The position numbers were made by a program, and so were the translations under genes. From CAIZQW01 sp037133395 (GTDB lineage Bacteria > Verrucomicrobiota > Kiritimatiellia > RFP12 > UBA1067), in assembly GCA_037133395.1 (NCBI GenBank), contig JBAXOG010000004.1, positions 1 through 64,000 on the forward strand: a stretch of DNA of 64,000 nucleotides, read 5' to 3'. Shown here one piece after another: positions 45,642-54,333 of the stretch. The notes under the pieces are model-generated. The model ran no database searches. It was not told the origin of the DNA and worked only from the letters and a program-made list of their open reading frames with translations. Each line of letters starts with the position of its first letter. The stretch's first letter is position 1.

Positions 45642-46844
45642 TCAAATCATGTGCCCCATCTTGGCCTTCTTAGTGGCCAGATATTTCTTGTTAAAGACGC
45701 CGGGCTCAAACATGATGGGCACGCGTTCCGCGATTTCAAGTCCGTACCCTTGTAACCCGATGAGCTTCTTAGGGTTGTTGGTCATCAGGCGGATGCGCTT
45801 CAAGCCCAGGTCTGCCAGCATCTGTGCGCCGACACCATAATCGCGCAAGTCCGGTGCGAAACCGAGCTGGATGTTGGCTTCGACCGTGTCGAGGCCATTC
45901 TCCTGCAACTTATAGGCGTGCAACTTGTTCGCCAGTCCGATGCCACGTCCTTCTTGGCGCATATACAAAACAACGCCACAGCCCTCCAGCTCAATCATGC
46001 TCATCGCCGCATGAAGCTGGCTGCCGCAATCGCATCGCGCTGACCCAAAGACGTCGCCCGTGAGGCATTCGCTGTGGACACGTACCAGTGGCGCGTCGCA
46101 CGAGGAGAGGTCGCCCTTGATGAGCGCCAGGTGATCCAGTCCGTCTGGGGATGATCGATAGAGGCGTAATTTGAATTGTCCGTAGGCCGTCGGAAGGTCC
46201 ACTTCTTCGAGCATCTCAATCAGTCGTTCGCGGTATCGGCGGTAGGCAATCAGGTCGGCAATCGAGAGCATCTTCAATTGGTGCGTCTTCGCAAAAGCCC
46301 TTAATTGGGGCAGACGTGCCATGGTGCCGTCTTGCTGCATGATTTCACAGATGACCCCTGCGGGCTTTAAGCCGGCGAGTTTCGCTAGATCAACAGCAGC
46401 TTCCGTATGCCCCGCTCTGACCAGTACGCCGCCTTCACGGGCCTGCAACGGAAAGAGGTGGCCCGGGCTGACCAGGTCAGCCGGAGTCGAAGTTCCCTCT
46501 ACCAGGACGCGGACGGTCTCCGCACGGTCTGCGGCGCTGATACCGGTTGAAATGTTTCTAGCCGCATCGACGGAGTAGGTAAAGGCCGTCGAATACTTGT
46601 CGCCATGGTTTCGACTGGGTGCCCGCTCGACCCCCAGCTTTTGCAGGCGTTCATGCGTCATCGGCACACAAATCAGGCCACGCGCATGCAAAGCCATGAA
46701 ATTAATGGACTCTGGCGTGACCTTTTCAGCGGCAATGATTAGATCGCCTTCGTTTTCTCGGTTCTCGTCGTCCGCGACGACCACAAACGCGCCGCTACGA
46801 AAAGCCTCGATACAGATTTCAACACTGTCAAATACGTCGCTCAT
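45642..46844 (-). CDS. ribBA: Bifunctional DHBP synthase/GTP cyclohydrolase II
   Basis: This fusion supplies both riboflavin precursors: RibB makes dihydroxybutanone phosphate from ribulose 5-phosphate, and RibA opens GTP. The 400-residue product has the RibB acidic motif DDENRENEGDLI and the HTEAAVDLAKLAG line. RibA begins near residue 205 with VHSECLTGDVFGSARCDCG (zinc Cys residues), then YMRQEGRGIGLANK and LMTNNPKK. It is the first gene of the operon. The start codon directly follows the A-run (T-run on the coding strand) of the riboswitch terminator, with no visible Shine-Dalgarno. Confidence 0.96.
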   Translation of the reverse strand: MSDVFDSVEICIEAFRSGAFVVVADDENRENEGDLIIAAEKVTPESINFMALHARGLICVPMTHERLQKLGVERAPSRNHGDKYSTAFTYSVDAARNISTGISAADRAETVRVLVEGTSTPADLVSPGHLFPLQAREGGVLVRAGHTEAAVDLAKLAGLKPAGVICEIMQQDGTMARLPQLRAFAKTHQLKMLSIADLIAYRRYRERLIEMLEEVDLPTAYGQFKLRLYRSSPDGLDHLALIKGDLSSCDAPLVRVHSECLTGDVFGSARCDCGSQLHAAMSMIELEGCGVVLYMRQEGRGIGLANKLHAYKLQENGLDTVEANIQLGFAPDLRDYGVGAQMLADLGLKRIRLMTNNPKKLIGLQGYGLEIAERVPIMFEPGVFNKKYLATKKAKMGHMI

Positions 46845-46878
46845 AAAAAAAAAGCCCGATCACAGGCGCAATCGGGGC
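46845..46878 (-). terminator. FMN riboswitch terminator
   Basis: On the minus strand GCCCCGAT pairs with ATCGGGC over a short loop (46854-46878), followed by nine T residues (46845-46853). It is the expected expression platform of the FMN riboswitch and touches the ribBA ATG. Confidence 0.85.
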
Positions 46879-46903
46879 AAACCAAAGAAAACGATTCCAA
46901 ACC

Positions 46904-47021
46904 ATCTTCTTTCATCCAGACTTTACTGTCGGCCACGGAATTCAAACCGTGTCAGTGCCTTGTTGGACAAGGCAGTCGCGGGCTTTACCGCCGGTTGGGA
47001 ATCTCGCCCAGCCCCGAAGAC
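46904..47021 (-). promoter_or_regulatory. FMN riboswitch (RFN element)
   Basis: The minus strand carries the full conserved aptamer: CTTCGGGGCTGGGCGAGATT, then CCGGCGGTAAAGCCCGCGA, a variable stem around CCTTGT/ACAAGG, TTTGAATTCCGTGGCCGACA and AGTAAAGTCTGGATGAAAGA pairing back to the first segment. FMN binding should favour the terminator at 46845-46878 and shut down ribBA-ribH-nusB-ribD-ribE. Confidence 0.95.
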
Positions 47022-47038
47022 GCTTGTTGAGAATGATT

Positions 47039-47068
47039 ACTATACCCCATTTCCCTTGGTTTTGGCAA
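47039..47068 (-). promoter_or_regulatory. Promoter of the riboflavin operon
   Basis: On the minus strand TTGCCA (47063-47068) and TATAGT (47039-47044) are separated by 18 bases, placing the start of transcription a few bases before the aptamer. The region 47069-47148 leads to the divergent cysS, where only a weak -10-like TAATAT (47118) is seen. Confidence 0.6.
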
Positions 47069-47148
47069 GCCTGCACTTTTACTGAAATTAGATATTCATT
47101 TGCGCCCCCTCATGGTGTAATATATGCTCTTTGACTTAGGAGCAATAG

Positions 47149-48546
47149 ATGAATTTTTTTAACAGTATGTCGCGCAATAAGGAGCTGGTCGTGCCCATCG
47201 AGGCAGGGCACGTCCGCATGTATACGTGCGGACCGACGGTTTATAATTTTGCGCATATCGGGAATTTTCGCGCCTATACGTTTGAGGATATTCTTCGCCG
47301 GGCGATCCAGTTCAATGGTTGCCGCGTGACACAAGTAATGAATCTGACGGATGTGGACGACAAAACCATCCGGGGAGCCAAGGCGGCAGGTGTTCCGCTC
47401 AAGACCTTTACCGCGCCCTTTGTCCAAGCGTTTTTCGCGGATTTGAAGGCCATCAATATTCAGCCCGCAGAGATTTACCCAGCCGCGACAGATCATATTC
47501 CAGAGATGATTGCGTTGGTCGAGCGTCTCTTTGAAAAGAGTTTAGCTTATCAGTCGGATGATGGGTCGGTCTATTTCAGCGTGTCTCGATTGCCGCAGTA
47601 CGGTAGACTCGCTCATCTTGACCGCGAACATTTGCGTGTGGGCGCCCGCGTGGCGGATGATGAATACGAGAAGGAAGGCTACGGCGATTTCGCGCTCTGG
47701 AAGGCGTATGATGCTTCCGATGGCGATGTTGTCTGGGATTCGCCGTGGGGCAGGGGACGTCCAGGATGGCATCTCGAATGTTCCGCTATGGCCATGAAGT
47801 ATCTGGGCGACACGTTCGATATCCATACGGGCGGCATTGACAATCTCTTTCCGCATCATGAAAATGAAATCGCTCAGACCGAAGGCGCGACCGGAAAGAC
47901 GTTTGTGAATCTCTGGATGCACTGCGCGCATCTGCGGGTCAATGGCGAGAAGATGTCTAAGTCGCTCGGCAACTTCTTCACGTTGCGCGATTTAATCGCT
48001 AAAGGATACACCGGTCGTGAGATTCGTTACGTGCTGATTAACGGACACTACCGCCAGGCGCTTAATTTTACCTTCGATGCGCTAGGGGCCGCCCGCAGTT
48101 CGCTCGCCCGCATTGACGAATGCATCGACGCGTTGGAGGAGATTGCTGTATCCAAGAACGCGATTGATGCAGACAACCCCTGCCTTGTTGATTTTACAGC
48201 GGCGGTCAATGATGACCTTAATATTCCAGAGGCTGTTGCGGCCTTGTTTGCCTTAGTTCGCGAGAGCAATGTCGCCCTGAGTCAAGGCGTGTTGAAGCCG
48301 CAAGAAGCTGCGACTATTTTGGCCGTGTTTGAAAAGATGGATACCGTGCTTGGGGTCGTGCGCTTTGGGCGTGTGCAAAAGGAGGATGGCGTACCGGCTG
48401 AGATCCAGGCCCTAGTAGATGCGCGCGCCACCGCACGTACTGCCAAGCAGTGGGCTGAATCCGACCGGCTTCGCGATGAACTCGCCGCTAAGGGCTGGGA
48501 AATCCGAGATGGCAAAGACGGCCAGAAAATTAAAAGTTTAAAGTGA
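47149..48546 (+). CDS. cysS: Cysteinyl-tRNA synthetase
   Basis: CysS charges tRNA-Cys. The 465-residue protein has the zinc-site Cys in MYTCGPTVYN, the HIGH-type AHIGNFRAYTF, the remaining zinc ligands in GWHLECSAMA and FPHHENEIAQ, and the KMSKS loop GEKMSKSLGNF. A ribosome binding site (AGGAG) precedes the start. It is divergent from the riboflavin operon; tmk follows after 3 bases. Confidence 0.97.
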   Translation: MNFFNSMSRNKELVVPIEAGHVRMYTCGPTVYNFAHIGNFRAYTFEDILRRAIQFNGCRVTQVMNLTDVDDKTIRGAKAAGVPLKTFTAPFVQAFFADLKAINIQPAEIYPAATDHIPEMIALVERLFEKSLAYQSDDGSVYFSVSRLPQYGRLAHLDREHLRVGARVADDEYEKEGYGDFALWKAYDASDGDVVWDSPWGRGRPGWHLECSAMAMKYLGDTFDIHTGGIDNLFPHHENEIAQTEGATGKTFVNLWMHCAHLRVNGEKMSKSLGNFFTLRDLIAKGYTGREIRYVLINGHYRQALNFTFDALGAARSSLARIDECIDALEEIAVSKNAIDADNPCLVDFTAAVNDDLNIPEAVAALFALVRESNVALSQGVLKPQEAATILAVFEKMDTVLGVVRFGRVQKEDGVPAEIQALVDARATARTAKQWAESDRLRDELAAKGWEIRDGKDGQKIKSLK

Positions 48547-48549
48547 AAA

Positions 48550-49188
48550 ATGCACGGTAAATTTATTACTTTCGAAGGACCGGAGGGCAGCGGCAAGTCG
48601 ACGCATATTAAGTTGCTGAAGGCTTTTCTGGAAGCACGCGGCATCGAAGTTGTCTTGACGCGTGAACCAGGGGGCACGCCGCTGGGTGAAGAGATCCGAA
48701 AGATCCTGCAGCATGACCACAGCGAGGCGCCTGTACCGCATGCAGAGGTTCTACTCTTTCTGGCGAGCCGCGCCCAGCATGTCGAGCGGCTGATCCGGCC
48801 CGCGTTGGCGGAAGGGAAGTGGGTTTTGTGTGACCGCTTTGATGATTCGACTTTTGCGTATCAGGGATATGGTCGCGGATTTGAGATGGCGGGCTTGAAA
48901 GCAGTCAATGCGTTTGCCATCAGCGGGTTGCGCCCGGATTTGACCGTGCTCCTCGATGTTGAGCCGCAGACGAGTCGTGAACGTCTGGCAGCCCGTCAGG
49001 CGCAGACGGCCACAGCTCCTGATCGTATTGAACGCGAGGCCGTTGCATTTCATGAAAAGGTCCGTAAAGGATTCCTTGCGCTTGCAGCAGAGGAGCCGGA
49101 TCGTATTGCGGTAATTAGCACGGAGCGCGATCGTGAAGCAGTTGCCGCTGATGTTCGGCGGGCAATCGAAAACAAATTTTTCCAGTAA
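48550..49188 (+). CDS. tmk: Thymidylate kinase
   Basis: Tmk phosphorylates dTMP to dTDP. The 212-residue product has the P-loop FEGPEGSGKSTHIK, the TREPGGTPLGEEIRKIL motif, the DRFDDSTFAYQGYGRG motif (the usual DRY is DRF) and a lid region with ARQAQ. It starts just after cysS and precedes holB and ricT, an order also known in Firmicutes. The bases before the start are a loose A-rich heptamer-like run. Confidence 0.95.
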   Translation: MHGKFITFEGPEGSGKSTHIKLLKAFLEARGIEVVLTREPGGTPLGEEIRKILQHDHSEAPVPHAEVLLFLASRAQHVERLIRPALAEGKWVLCDRFDDSTFAYQGYGRGFEMAGLKAVNAFAISGLRPDLTVLLDVEPQTSRERLAARQAQTATAPDRIEREAVAFHEKVRKGFLALAAEEPDRIAVISTERDREAVAADVRRAIENKFFQ

Positions 49189-49224
49189 TCGTTATTTTTA
49201 CGATTCATTTTTAAGTGGTATGGC

Positions 49225-50199
49225 ATGACTTTTGACGAGACTTTTCTGATGGTGAAACGCGCACTAGATGCTGGACGTCCTGCGCATGGGTATCTTATTG
49301 TCGGCTCTGTTCGCGGACATGGCATGGCTCTGGCGATTCGCATCATCCGAACTCTTTTCTGTTCAGCAGAGGAGAAGCCTTGTGGCGTTTGTGACAGTTG
49401 CCGGCGTGTCGGGGAGCATACGGAACCCGATGTGCATTGGATTTTTCCTGAAATGAAGTCGCGTGTCATCAGTGTGGATCAAATGCGCGAAAAGTTGCTC
49501 GCTAACATTTCGCAGACTTCCTTTGTCGGCGGGTGGAAGGTCGGCGTCCTGGTGGGGGCAGACCGACTCAATGACGCCTCCGCAAATGCTTTTCTGAAGA
49601 CGCTCGAAGAACCGCCAGAAAGAACGCTTTTTCTATTGCTGACCGATGCGCCGCAACAGTTGCTCCCGACAATTATCTCACGTTGTCAGAGGATTGATCT
49701 GGATGCCTTTCGTGAGTTGAGCGAGCCTTGGTTGGGGACGTTGGTTTCAACGTTGTCGAGTTCATACTACAAGACGGCGATTGAACGCATGGTCATGTCG
49801 AGTCAGTTAACCAAACTGTTAGAAGAGATCAAAGAGAAGGCAGAGGTTTGGGTTAAAGAAGAAACCACGGCCGATGTGCAGGTCGATGAGGATGATGATG
49901 TGTTCAATGCGAAAGTCAGTGCGCGGTATCGCGAAATACGCATGGACTTTCTGATTACGTTTTCGCGCTGGTATCGGGATTTGTTTATGGTCAAGGCTGG
50001 CGGTGAGGAGCTTATTCATTTCAAAGATAAGGCTGATTTATTGAAAGAACGTGCAGCGCGGTTGACCCTTGCGCAGACCTTGTACAACGTGAATGCCGTT
50101 GAAGAGCTTGCTCGCCAGTTTGATCGCAATTTAAATGAAGAGAGTGTCCTTGCGTATGCGGTAGACCGTATTTTTCATGGGGTAGGAGATAAAGTGTAA
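49225..50199 (+). CDS. holB: DNA polymerase III delta-prime subunit
   Basis: Delta-prime is the stator of the clamp loader. The 324-residue protein has the AHGYLIVGSVRGHG loop, a degenerate Walker A that cannot bind ATP as expected for delta-prime rather than tau/gamma. A zinc module (CGVCDSC) follows, then VGVLVGADRLNDASANAFLKTLEEPPERTLFLLLT and TIISRCQRI (SRC motif). An acidic insert lies at about residues 205-225. Its stop overlaps the ricT start. Confidence 0.9.
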   Translation: MTFDETFLMVKRALDAGRPAHGYLIVGSVRGHGMALAIRIIRTLFCSAEEKPCGVCDSCRRVGEHTEPDVHWIFPEMKSRVISVDQMREKLLANISQTSFVGGWKVGVLVGADRLNDASANAFLKTLEEPPERTLFLLLTDAPQQLLPTIISRCQRIDLDAFRELSEPWLGTLVSTLSSSYYKTAIERMVMSSQLTKLLEEIKEKAEVWVKEETTADVQVDEDDDVFNAKVSARYREIRMDFLITFSRWYRDLFMVKAGGEELIHFKDKADLLKERAARLTLAQTLYNVNAVEELARQFDRNLNEESVLAYAVDRIFHGVGDKV

Positions 50200-51086
50200 T
50201 GCAGAAAATTGTCCATGTACAAATGCCCGAAGGTGGTGTCCTTGAATGCGCGATGCCTGAAGGCGAGAACGCGGAGGAGTTTAAAGCCGATGCGTATTGC
50301 ATCTGTGCTTTGGATTATGGACAGGATGTTGGGCGCGTCGTGAAAGTGACGGAAGCGAAGGAGGGTGCGGAAGTGCCATCTTTCCGCGTATTACGGAAAC
50401 AGACGGAGGCGGATGAGATCCTCGTTAAGGCAAATATGCGAGTGGCCGAGAAGGCGCGTCATGCTTTCCAGATTTCCATAGCCCATGAGAAGACGCATAT
50501 TAAAATTTTGCATGTGCGTTTTTCCTTTATGTGCGAGAGACTTTTCATCCGGTATGGAGCCGTTGTTGTGGTGGATCTCAGGCGCTTTATTAATCAGATT
50601 CAACGCGACTTTAAGACCGTAGTTGATTTGTGGCAATTGGGAGTACGCGATGAGTGTGCGTTCATGGGATGTTTAGGTCACTGCGGACGTTCTGCCTGTT
50701 GTTGCACGTGGCAACGAAAATTTCAGAATTTGTCAACCCAAATGGCGAAGGTTCAGGACGTGCCACTCAATCCTATTACCGCAAATGGTCATTGCGGACG
50801 CTTAAAATGCTGTTTGGCTTTTGAATGTGACCAATACCGCGAGGCTGGTATAGGCTTGCCGGAATCCGGCAGTATTGTGCGCTGTGTGAATGAAGCGCAG
50901 GACGCTGAGGGGATTGTCGTTGGACGCGATGTCATGCGGGGACGGCTCACGGTCCGGACGCGCGAAGGCCGGTTTTTGACACTGACCAAGGAAGATATCT
51001 CCGTGGCGCGCCCGTCGCGCCCGGAACCTTATTCGAAAGGAGAAGACACAAATGAAGATTCTGTTGGTGAATGGACCGAACCTTAA
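50199..51086 (+). CDS. ricT: PSP1/RicT family iron-sulfur protein
   Basis: RicT (YaaT) homologues form part of the RicAFT complex, which affects RNA processing by RNase Y in Bacillus. The 295-residue protein has the PSP1 domain and a Cys-rich region: CAFMGCLGHCGRSACCCTW and NGHCGRLKCCLAFEC, which matches the Fe-S ligands of the family. RicA and RicF partners were not seen. The order tmk-holB-ricT is like that in Bacillus. The end overlaps aroQ by 35 bases. Confidence 0.85.
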   Translation: MQKIVHVQMPEGGVLECAMPEGENAEEFKADAYCICALDYGQDVGRVVKVTEAKEGAEVPSFRVLRKQTEADEILVKANMRVAEKARHAFQISIAHEKTHIKILHVRFSFMCERLFIRYGAVVVVDLRRFINQIQRDFKTVVDLWQLGVRDECAFMGCLGHCGRSACCCTWQRKFQNLSTQMAKVQDVPLNPITANGHCGRLKCCLAFECDQYREAGIGLPESGSIVRCVNEAQDAEGIVVGRDVMRGRLTVRTREGRFLTLTKEDISVARPSRPEPYSKGEDTNEDSVGEWTEP

Positions 51087-51492
51087 GTTGCTCGGCACGC
51101 GCGAACCTGCTATTTATGGGTCAGAGACGCTCGAGCAAATTGTCACGAATGTGTGCACGTATGCTACTGCCAAAGGTGTGCAAATAACGGCGTTTCAAAG
51201 TGATTCTGAAGCAGACCTTGTGCAGACCTTGGGCGCGGCGCGAGGGCAATATGATGGCATGATCATCAATCCTGCGGCCTATACGCATACGAGCATAGCG
51301 TTGCGTGATGCAATTGCGGCATGCGGTGTACCGACCGTGGAAGTCCATCTTTCGAATACGCATAAGCGCGAATCCTTCCGGCAGGTGAGCCTCACCGCCC
51401 CGGTATGCGTGGGACAAATCATGGGATTTGGCGGCAAGGGATACCTTCTGGCCGTAGATGCGCTGATAGGTATGATGGGGCACAACCAGTAG
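51052..51492 (+). CDS. aroQ: Type II 3-dehydroquinate dehydratase
   Basis: AroQ removes water from 3-dehydroquinate in the shikimate pathway. The 146-residue protein has the normal size and the motifs NGPNLKLLGTREPAIYG (catalytic Tyr in the flexible loop; Lys replaces the more common Asn after NL), INPAAYTHTSIALRDAI and VEVHLSNTHKRESFR. A good ribosome binding site (AAAGGAG) sits inside the end of ricT. Confidence 0.95.
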   Translation: MKILLVNGPNLKLLGTREPAIYGSETLEQIVTNVCTYATAKGVQITAFQSDSEADLVQTLGAARGQYDGMIINPAAYTHTSIALRDAIAACGVPTVEVHLSNTHKRESFRQVSLTAPVCVGQIMGFGGKGYLLAVDALIGMMGHNQ

Positions 51493-51529
51493 GGGCTTGA
51501 TAAAGCAAGCCAGATAAAAGGGAAAAATA

Positions 51530-52444
51530 ATGACAAAAAAAATAGATGTCTGGATGGTAGGTTCGATCGGTATCGATGATGTCGAAACGCGTGACGCGAA
51601 TCGGAAAGAATTGCTCGGCGGTTCGTTGCCGTTCGCAACGGCGGCCGCTTCTTTTGCGGGTGCAAATGTAGGAGCCGTGGGCGTGGTGGGAAGCGATTTC
51701 CCAAAGGCATTTGAAAAACGCTGGAAAAAATTTGGTACCGATCTCGAAGGCGTTCAACACAAGGCAGGCTCGAATTTCCGTTGGGCAGGCAAGTATGATG
51801 ATAATATGATCGATCGTACGACGCTCAAAACAGAATTAGGCGTTTTTGCTGATTTTTCTCCTGTGCTGCCCGAAAATTATCGCACAGCCCCCTTTGTGCT
51901 GTTGGGAAATATTCAGCCTGATCTGCAATTTCATGTGCTGAAGCAGGCGAAGAAGCCAAAATTTGTTGCTCTGGATTCGATGAACCTTTGGATTGATATT
52001 GCGCAGCCATCGTTGAAGAAGATCATCCGTGAAGTTGATTTGTTGACCGTGAACGACGGAGAGGCGCGTCAGTTGACCGGCAAATGGAATCTGCGGGATT
52101 GCGCTACTGAGATTCTGAAGATGGGGCCGACGTATGTGCTCCTCAAGAAGGGTGAGCACGGCGCTCTACTCTTCACGAAAAAAGATGTCTTTATTGTTCC
52201 GGCTTATCCAGTGAAGACGCTCAAGGATCCCACAGGCGCAGGCGATACGTATGCTGGCGCATTTATGGGGTATCTGTCCAAGGCTAAGGCGTTGAACGTT
52301 TGTACGATGCGCAAGGCGCTCTTCTTTGCCAGTGCCATGGCCTCCTTTTGCGTGGAAGGTTTTAGCATTGAACGACTTGAAAAACTGACCCCGGCTGACG
52401 TCGCCAAACGGGTGCGCGAGTTGGAAAAGATGACGGCGATGTAA
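51530..52444 (+). CDS. PfkB family carbohydrate kinase
   Basis: A ribokinase-fold kinase of 304 residues. The C-terminal PfkB signature DPTGAGDTYAGAFMGYL with the catalytic Asp is clear, and an N-terminal GGSLPFATAAASFAGANVG matches the first signature. The substrate (a sugar, nucleoside or sugar phosphate) cannot be read from sequence; the domain order and size suit adenosine- or ribokinase-like members. It follows aroQ by 37 bases and precedes the permease gene by 8. Confidence 0.85.
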   Translation: MTKKIDVWMVGSIGIDDVETRDANRKELLGGSLPFATAAASFAGANVGAVGVVGSDFPKAFEKRWKKFGTDLEGVQHKAGSNFRWAGKYDDNMIDRTTLKTELGVFADFSPVLPENYRTAPFVLLGNIQPDLQFHVLKQAKKPKFVALDSMNLWIDIAQPSLKKIIREVDLLTVNDGEARQLTGKWNLRDCATEILKMGPTYVLLKKGEHGALLFTKKDVFIVPAYPVKTLKDPTGAGDTYAGAFMGYLSKAKALNVCTMRKALFFASAMASFCVEGFSIERLEKLTPADVAKRVRELEKMTAM

Positions 52445-52452
52445 GGGGTCAG

Positions 52453-53415
52453 ATGCGGAAATCCTCCTCCATAATGGCACGGCTCTGGAAACGTTGGGAT
52501 ACGCGGGTGAGCCTGATCATTGTGGCTTTGTATGCGCTGGCGGCTGTTTATGGAGAAGGAGTCTATCAGGTTGCGCGTGTGCAGGATCGGACGCCCTCCT
52601 ATAACGTGGTGCATGAAGAGCAGCGCTATGTGCCGCCAGCGTTTGTGCGTTGTTTCCAGGGAGGGACGCGCGTCTGCGCGTCCGGGCACGTAGACACGTG
52701 CCCCTCCCAGGCGTTGGATAAGGGAGAAGGTGCCCGTCCGCTCTATCTGCTGGGGAGCGACAACCTGGGGCGCGATGTCGGCCAGCGCTTGATACAAGGT
52801 ACACGCATTGCCTTTCATGTGGGTATTGTAACCTCACTCATCGCTATTCCGCTGGGAGTCCTGCTCGGATGTCTGGGCGGATACTTTGGCGGCCGTATGG
52901 ATAGCCTTGTGGTCTGGCTCTCGGCGACCGTAGCGTCGATGCCAGGCTTACTCTTCATTCTTGCGGTGGCCATGGTCGTTGGCAAGGGCTTGACGGGCAT
53001 CTATCTGGGAATCGGTCTGACCACGTGGGTGAGCGTCTGCCGTAATGTGCGCGCAGAGGTGATTAAGCATCGCGGACGTACGTATGTGCTCGCCGCAGAT
53101 GTGTTGGGGTATAGTCCGGCGCGGATTATGTTTCGCCACATTTTGCCCAATGTGTCGCATATTATCCTGATCGCCTTTTCGATACGCTTTCCGGCTTCGG
53201 TGGCCACTGAAGTCTTTATTAGCTTCCTGGGCATTGGCGTGCAGAGCGAACCTTCCTGGGGAATCATGATCAACAATGCGCGTCTGCGCCTGTGGCAGGG
53301 TGTCTGGTGGGAGATGACCTTTGTGACGTGTTCCATCTTTTTCTTAGTGCTAGCCTTCAACCAGCTTGCCGATGCCCTGCGTGATATGCTCGATCCTGCC
53401 CTGCGGAATGAATAA
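52453..53415 (+). CDS. DppC/OppC-type ABC transporter permease
   Basis: A 320-residue inner-membrane permease of a dipeptide/oligopeptide/nickel-type ABC importer. It has one N-terminal membrane segment, a periplasmic loop, then LLGSDNLGRDVGQRLIQGTR (typical DppC start of the transmembrane domain), the EAA loop around VLAADVLGYSPARIMFRHIL and SFLGIGVQSEPSWGIMI. The loop at about residues 70-88 is encoded by a palindromic repeat (52659-52708) and reads GGTRVCASGHVDTCPSQ. Partner genes are absent in this window, though a DppB-type gene would be expected next to it. The ribosome binding site AGGGG is part of the recurring phrase AAGGGGTCAG. Confidence 0.88.
   Translation: MRKSSSIMARLWKRWDTRVSLIIVALYALAAVYGEGVYQVARVQDRTPSYNVVHEEQRYVPPAFVRCFQGGTRVCASGHVDTCPSQALDKGEGARPLYLLGSDNLGRDVGQRLIQGTRIAFHVGIVTSLIAIPLGVLLGCLGGYFGGRMDSLVVWLSATVASMPGLLFILAVAMVVGKGLTGIYLGIGLTTWVSVCRNVRAEVIKHRGRTYVLAADVLGYSPARIMFRHILPNVSHIILIAFSIRFPASVATEVFISFLGIGVQSEPSWGIMINNARLRLWQGVWWEMTFVTCSIFFLVLAFNQLADALRDMLDPALRNE
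52659..52708. repeat. Three-way-junction palindrome inside the permease gene
   Basis: An outer stem pairs GGGAGG (52659-52664) with CCTCCC (52703-52708). Inside are two perfect hairpins: GACGCGC (52665-52671) / GCGCGTC (52676-52682) and GGGCACGT (52684-52691) / ACGTGCCC (52696-52703). Each loop has four bases (GTCT, AGAC), and the two loops are complementary to each other. The reading frame stays open through it. Confidence 0.8.
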
Positions 53416-53447
53416 GTGAGAAGTGAAAAAGTACAAGTGAAAAGTGA
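53414..53447 (+). repeat. AAGTGA heptamer-spaced repeat at a gene start
   Basis: AAGTGA occurs at 53414, 53421, 53435 and 53442, so spacings are 7, 14 and 7. It spans the permease stop and the putative starts of the KamA/EpmB-like gene. Related A-rich 7-base runs lie before tmk (48530-48550). Confidence 0.6.
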
Positions 53448-54333
53448 AGCGTGGGATCAGGTTCACACGCGTTATCCAGTCAAGCTCTGCGCGTATGTCC
53501 GTGAACAGATCCGTAAGTATCCAGCTGGAGCACTGGCCCAGCAAGCGTTGCCTTCGCTTGAAGAGTTGCTTGATGAACCAGGTATGGTCGCTGATCCGTT
53601 TGCGGAGCAGACGAAAGCCGCTTGCTGCTATGGCGTGAAGCAACGCTTCCCTAATCGTGTGCTAGTGATGACCTCTGATCAGTGTGCCATGAACTGCCGT
53701 CACTGTACCCGCAAGGGACTTCTTCATCATGCGGAGGTGATCCGTACCGTCAAGCAGTTGATGGTTGCCGTGGCGTATGTAAAGAAGCATCCACTGGTCC
53801 GTGAAGTGCTTTTATCCGGCGGCGATCCGTTGATGCTGTCGGACGTAAAATTAATGACATTTGTGAAATCCTTTGCGTCATTGCCCCAGATTGATGCTGT
53901 TCGCATTGGTACGCGGATGCCTGCGGTCAATCCGGTTCGCGTAACCGCAGCACTCGCAAAGAAACTGGGTGACTGCAAGAAGGTGTGGGTCAATACCCAG
54001 TTCAATCACGTCAGCGAACTGACACCCGAAGCCGTTATCGCTTGCGGACGTTTGGTGGATGCGGGTATCCCGGTCTCGAATCAAAGCGTTCTCTTAAAAG
54101 GCGTCAACGATTCCGTTGACGCGATGGTGATGTTATGCTCTGCCTTACAACGCGTCCGGGTGCGTCCTTATTATGTTTTTCAGTGCGATCCGGTTGCTGG
54201 TATCGCTCATTTCCGAGTGCCGCTGGCCAAGGCCCGGCGCCTCGCCCGCGAATTACCCAAGCATCTGGGCGGTCTCGCCCTCCCTCGCTTTGTCCGCGAC
54301 ATCCCCGGCGCACTGTGTAAGCAGGAGCTATAG
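53416..54333 (+). CDS. KamA/EpmB-like radical SAM protein
   Basis: A lysine-2,3-aminomutase-family protein of 305 residues. The Fe-S motif is CAMNCRHC near residue 93, with LLSGGDPLMLSD typical of the family. The C-terminus GLALPRFVRDIPGALCKQEL ends soon after a Lys that may be the PLP lysine, which is close to the compact EpmB form (EF-P lysine modification) rather than the longer KamA. No efp or epmA is in the window. The start is uncertain: GTG 53416 follows the permease stop directly, and the first dozen codons come from an AAGTGA heptamer repeat; GTG 53437 is possible. It converges with the glycosyltransferase gene, overlapping by 6 bases. Confidence 0.75.
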   Translation: MRSEKVQVKSEAWDQVHTRYPVKLCAYVREQIRKYPAGALAQQALPSLEELLDEPGMVADPFAEQTKAACCYGVKQRFPNRVLVMTSDQCAMNCRHCTRKGLLHHAEVIRTVKQLMVAVAYVKKHPLVREVLLSGGDPLMLSDVKLMTFVKSFASLPQIDAVRIGTRMPAVNPVRVTAALAKKLGDCKKVWVNTQFNHVSELTPEAVIACGRLVDAGIPVSNQSVLLKGVNDSVDAMVMLCSALQRVRVRPYYVFQCDPVAGIAHFRVPLAKARRLARELPKHLGGLALPRFVRDIPGALCKQEL

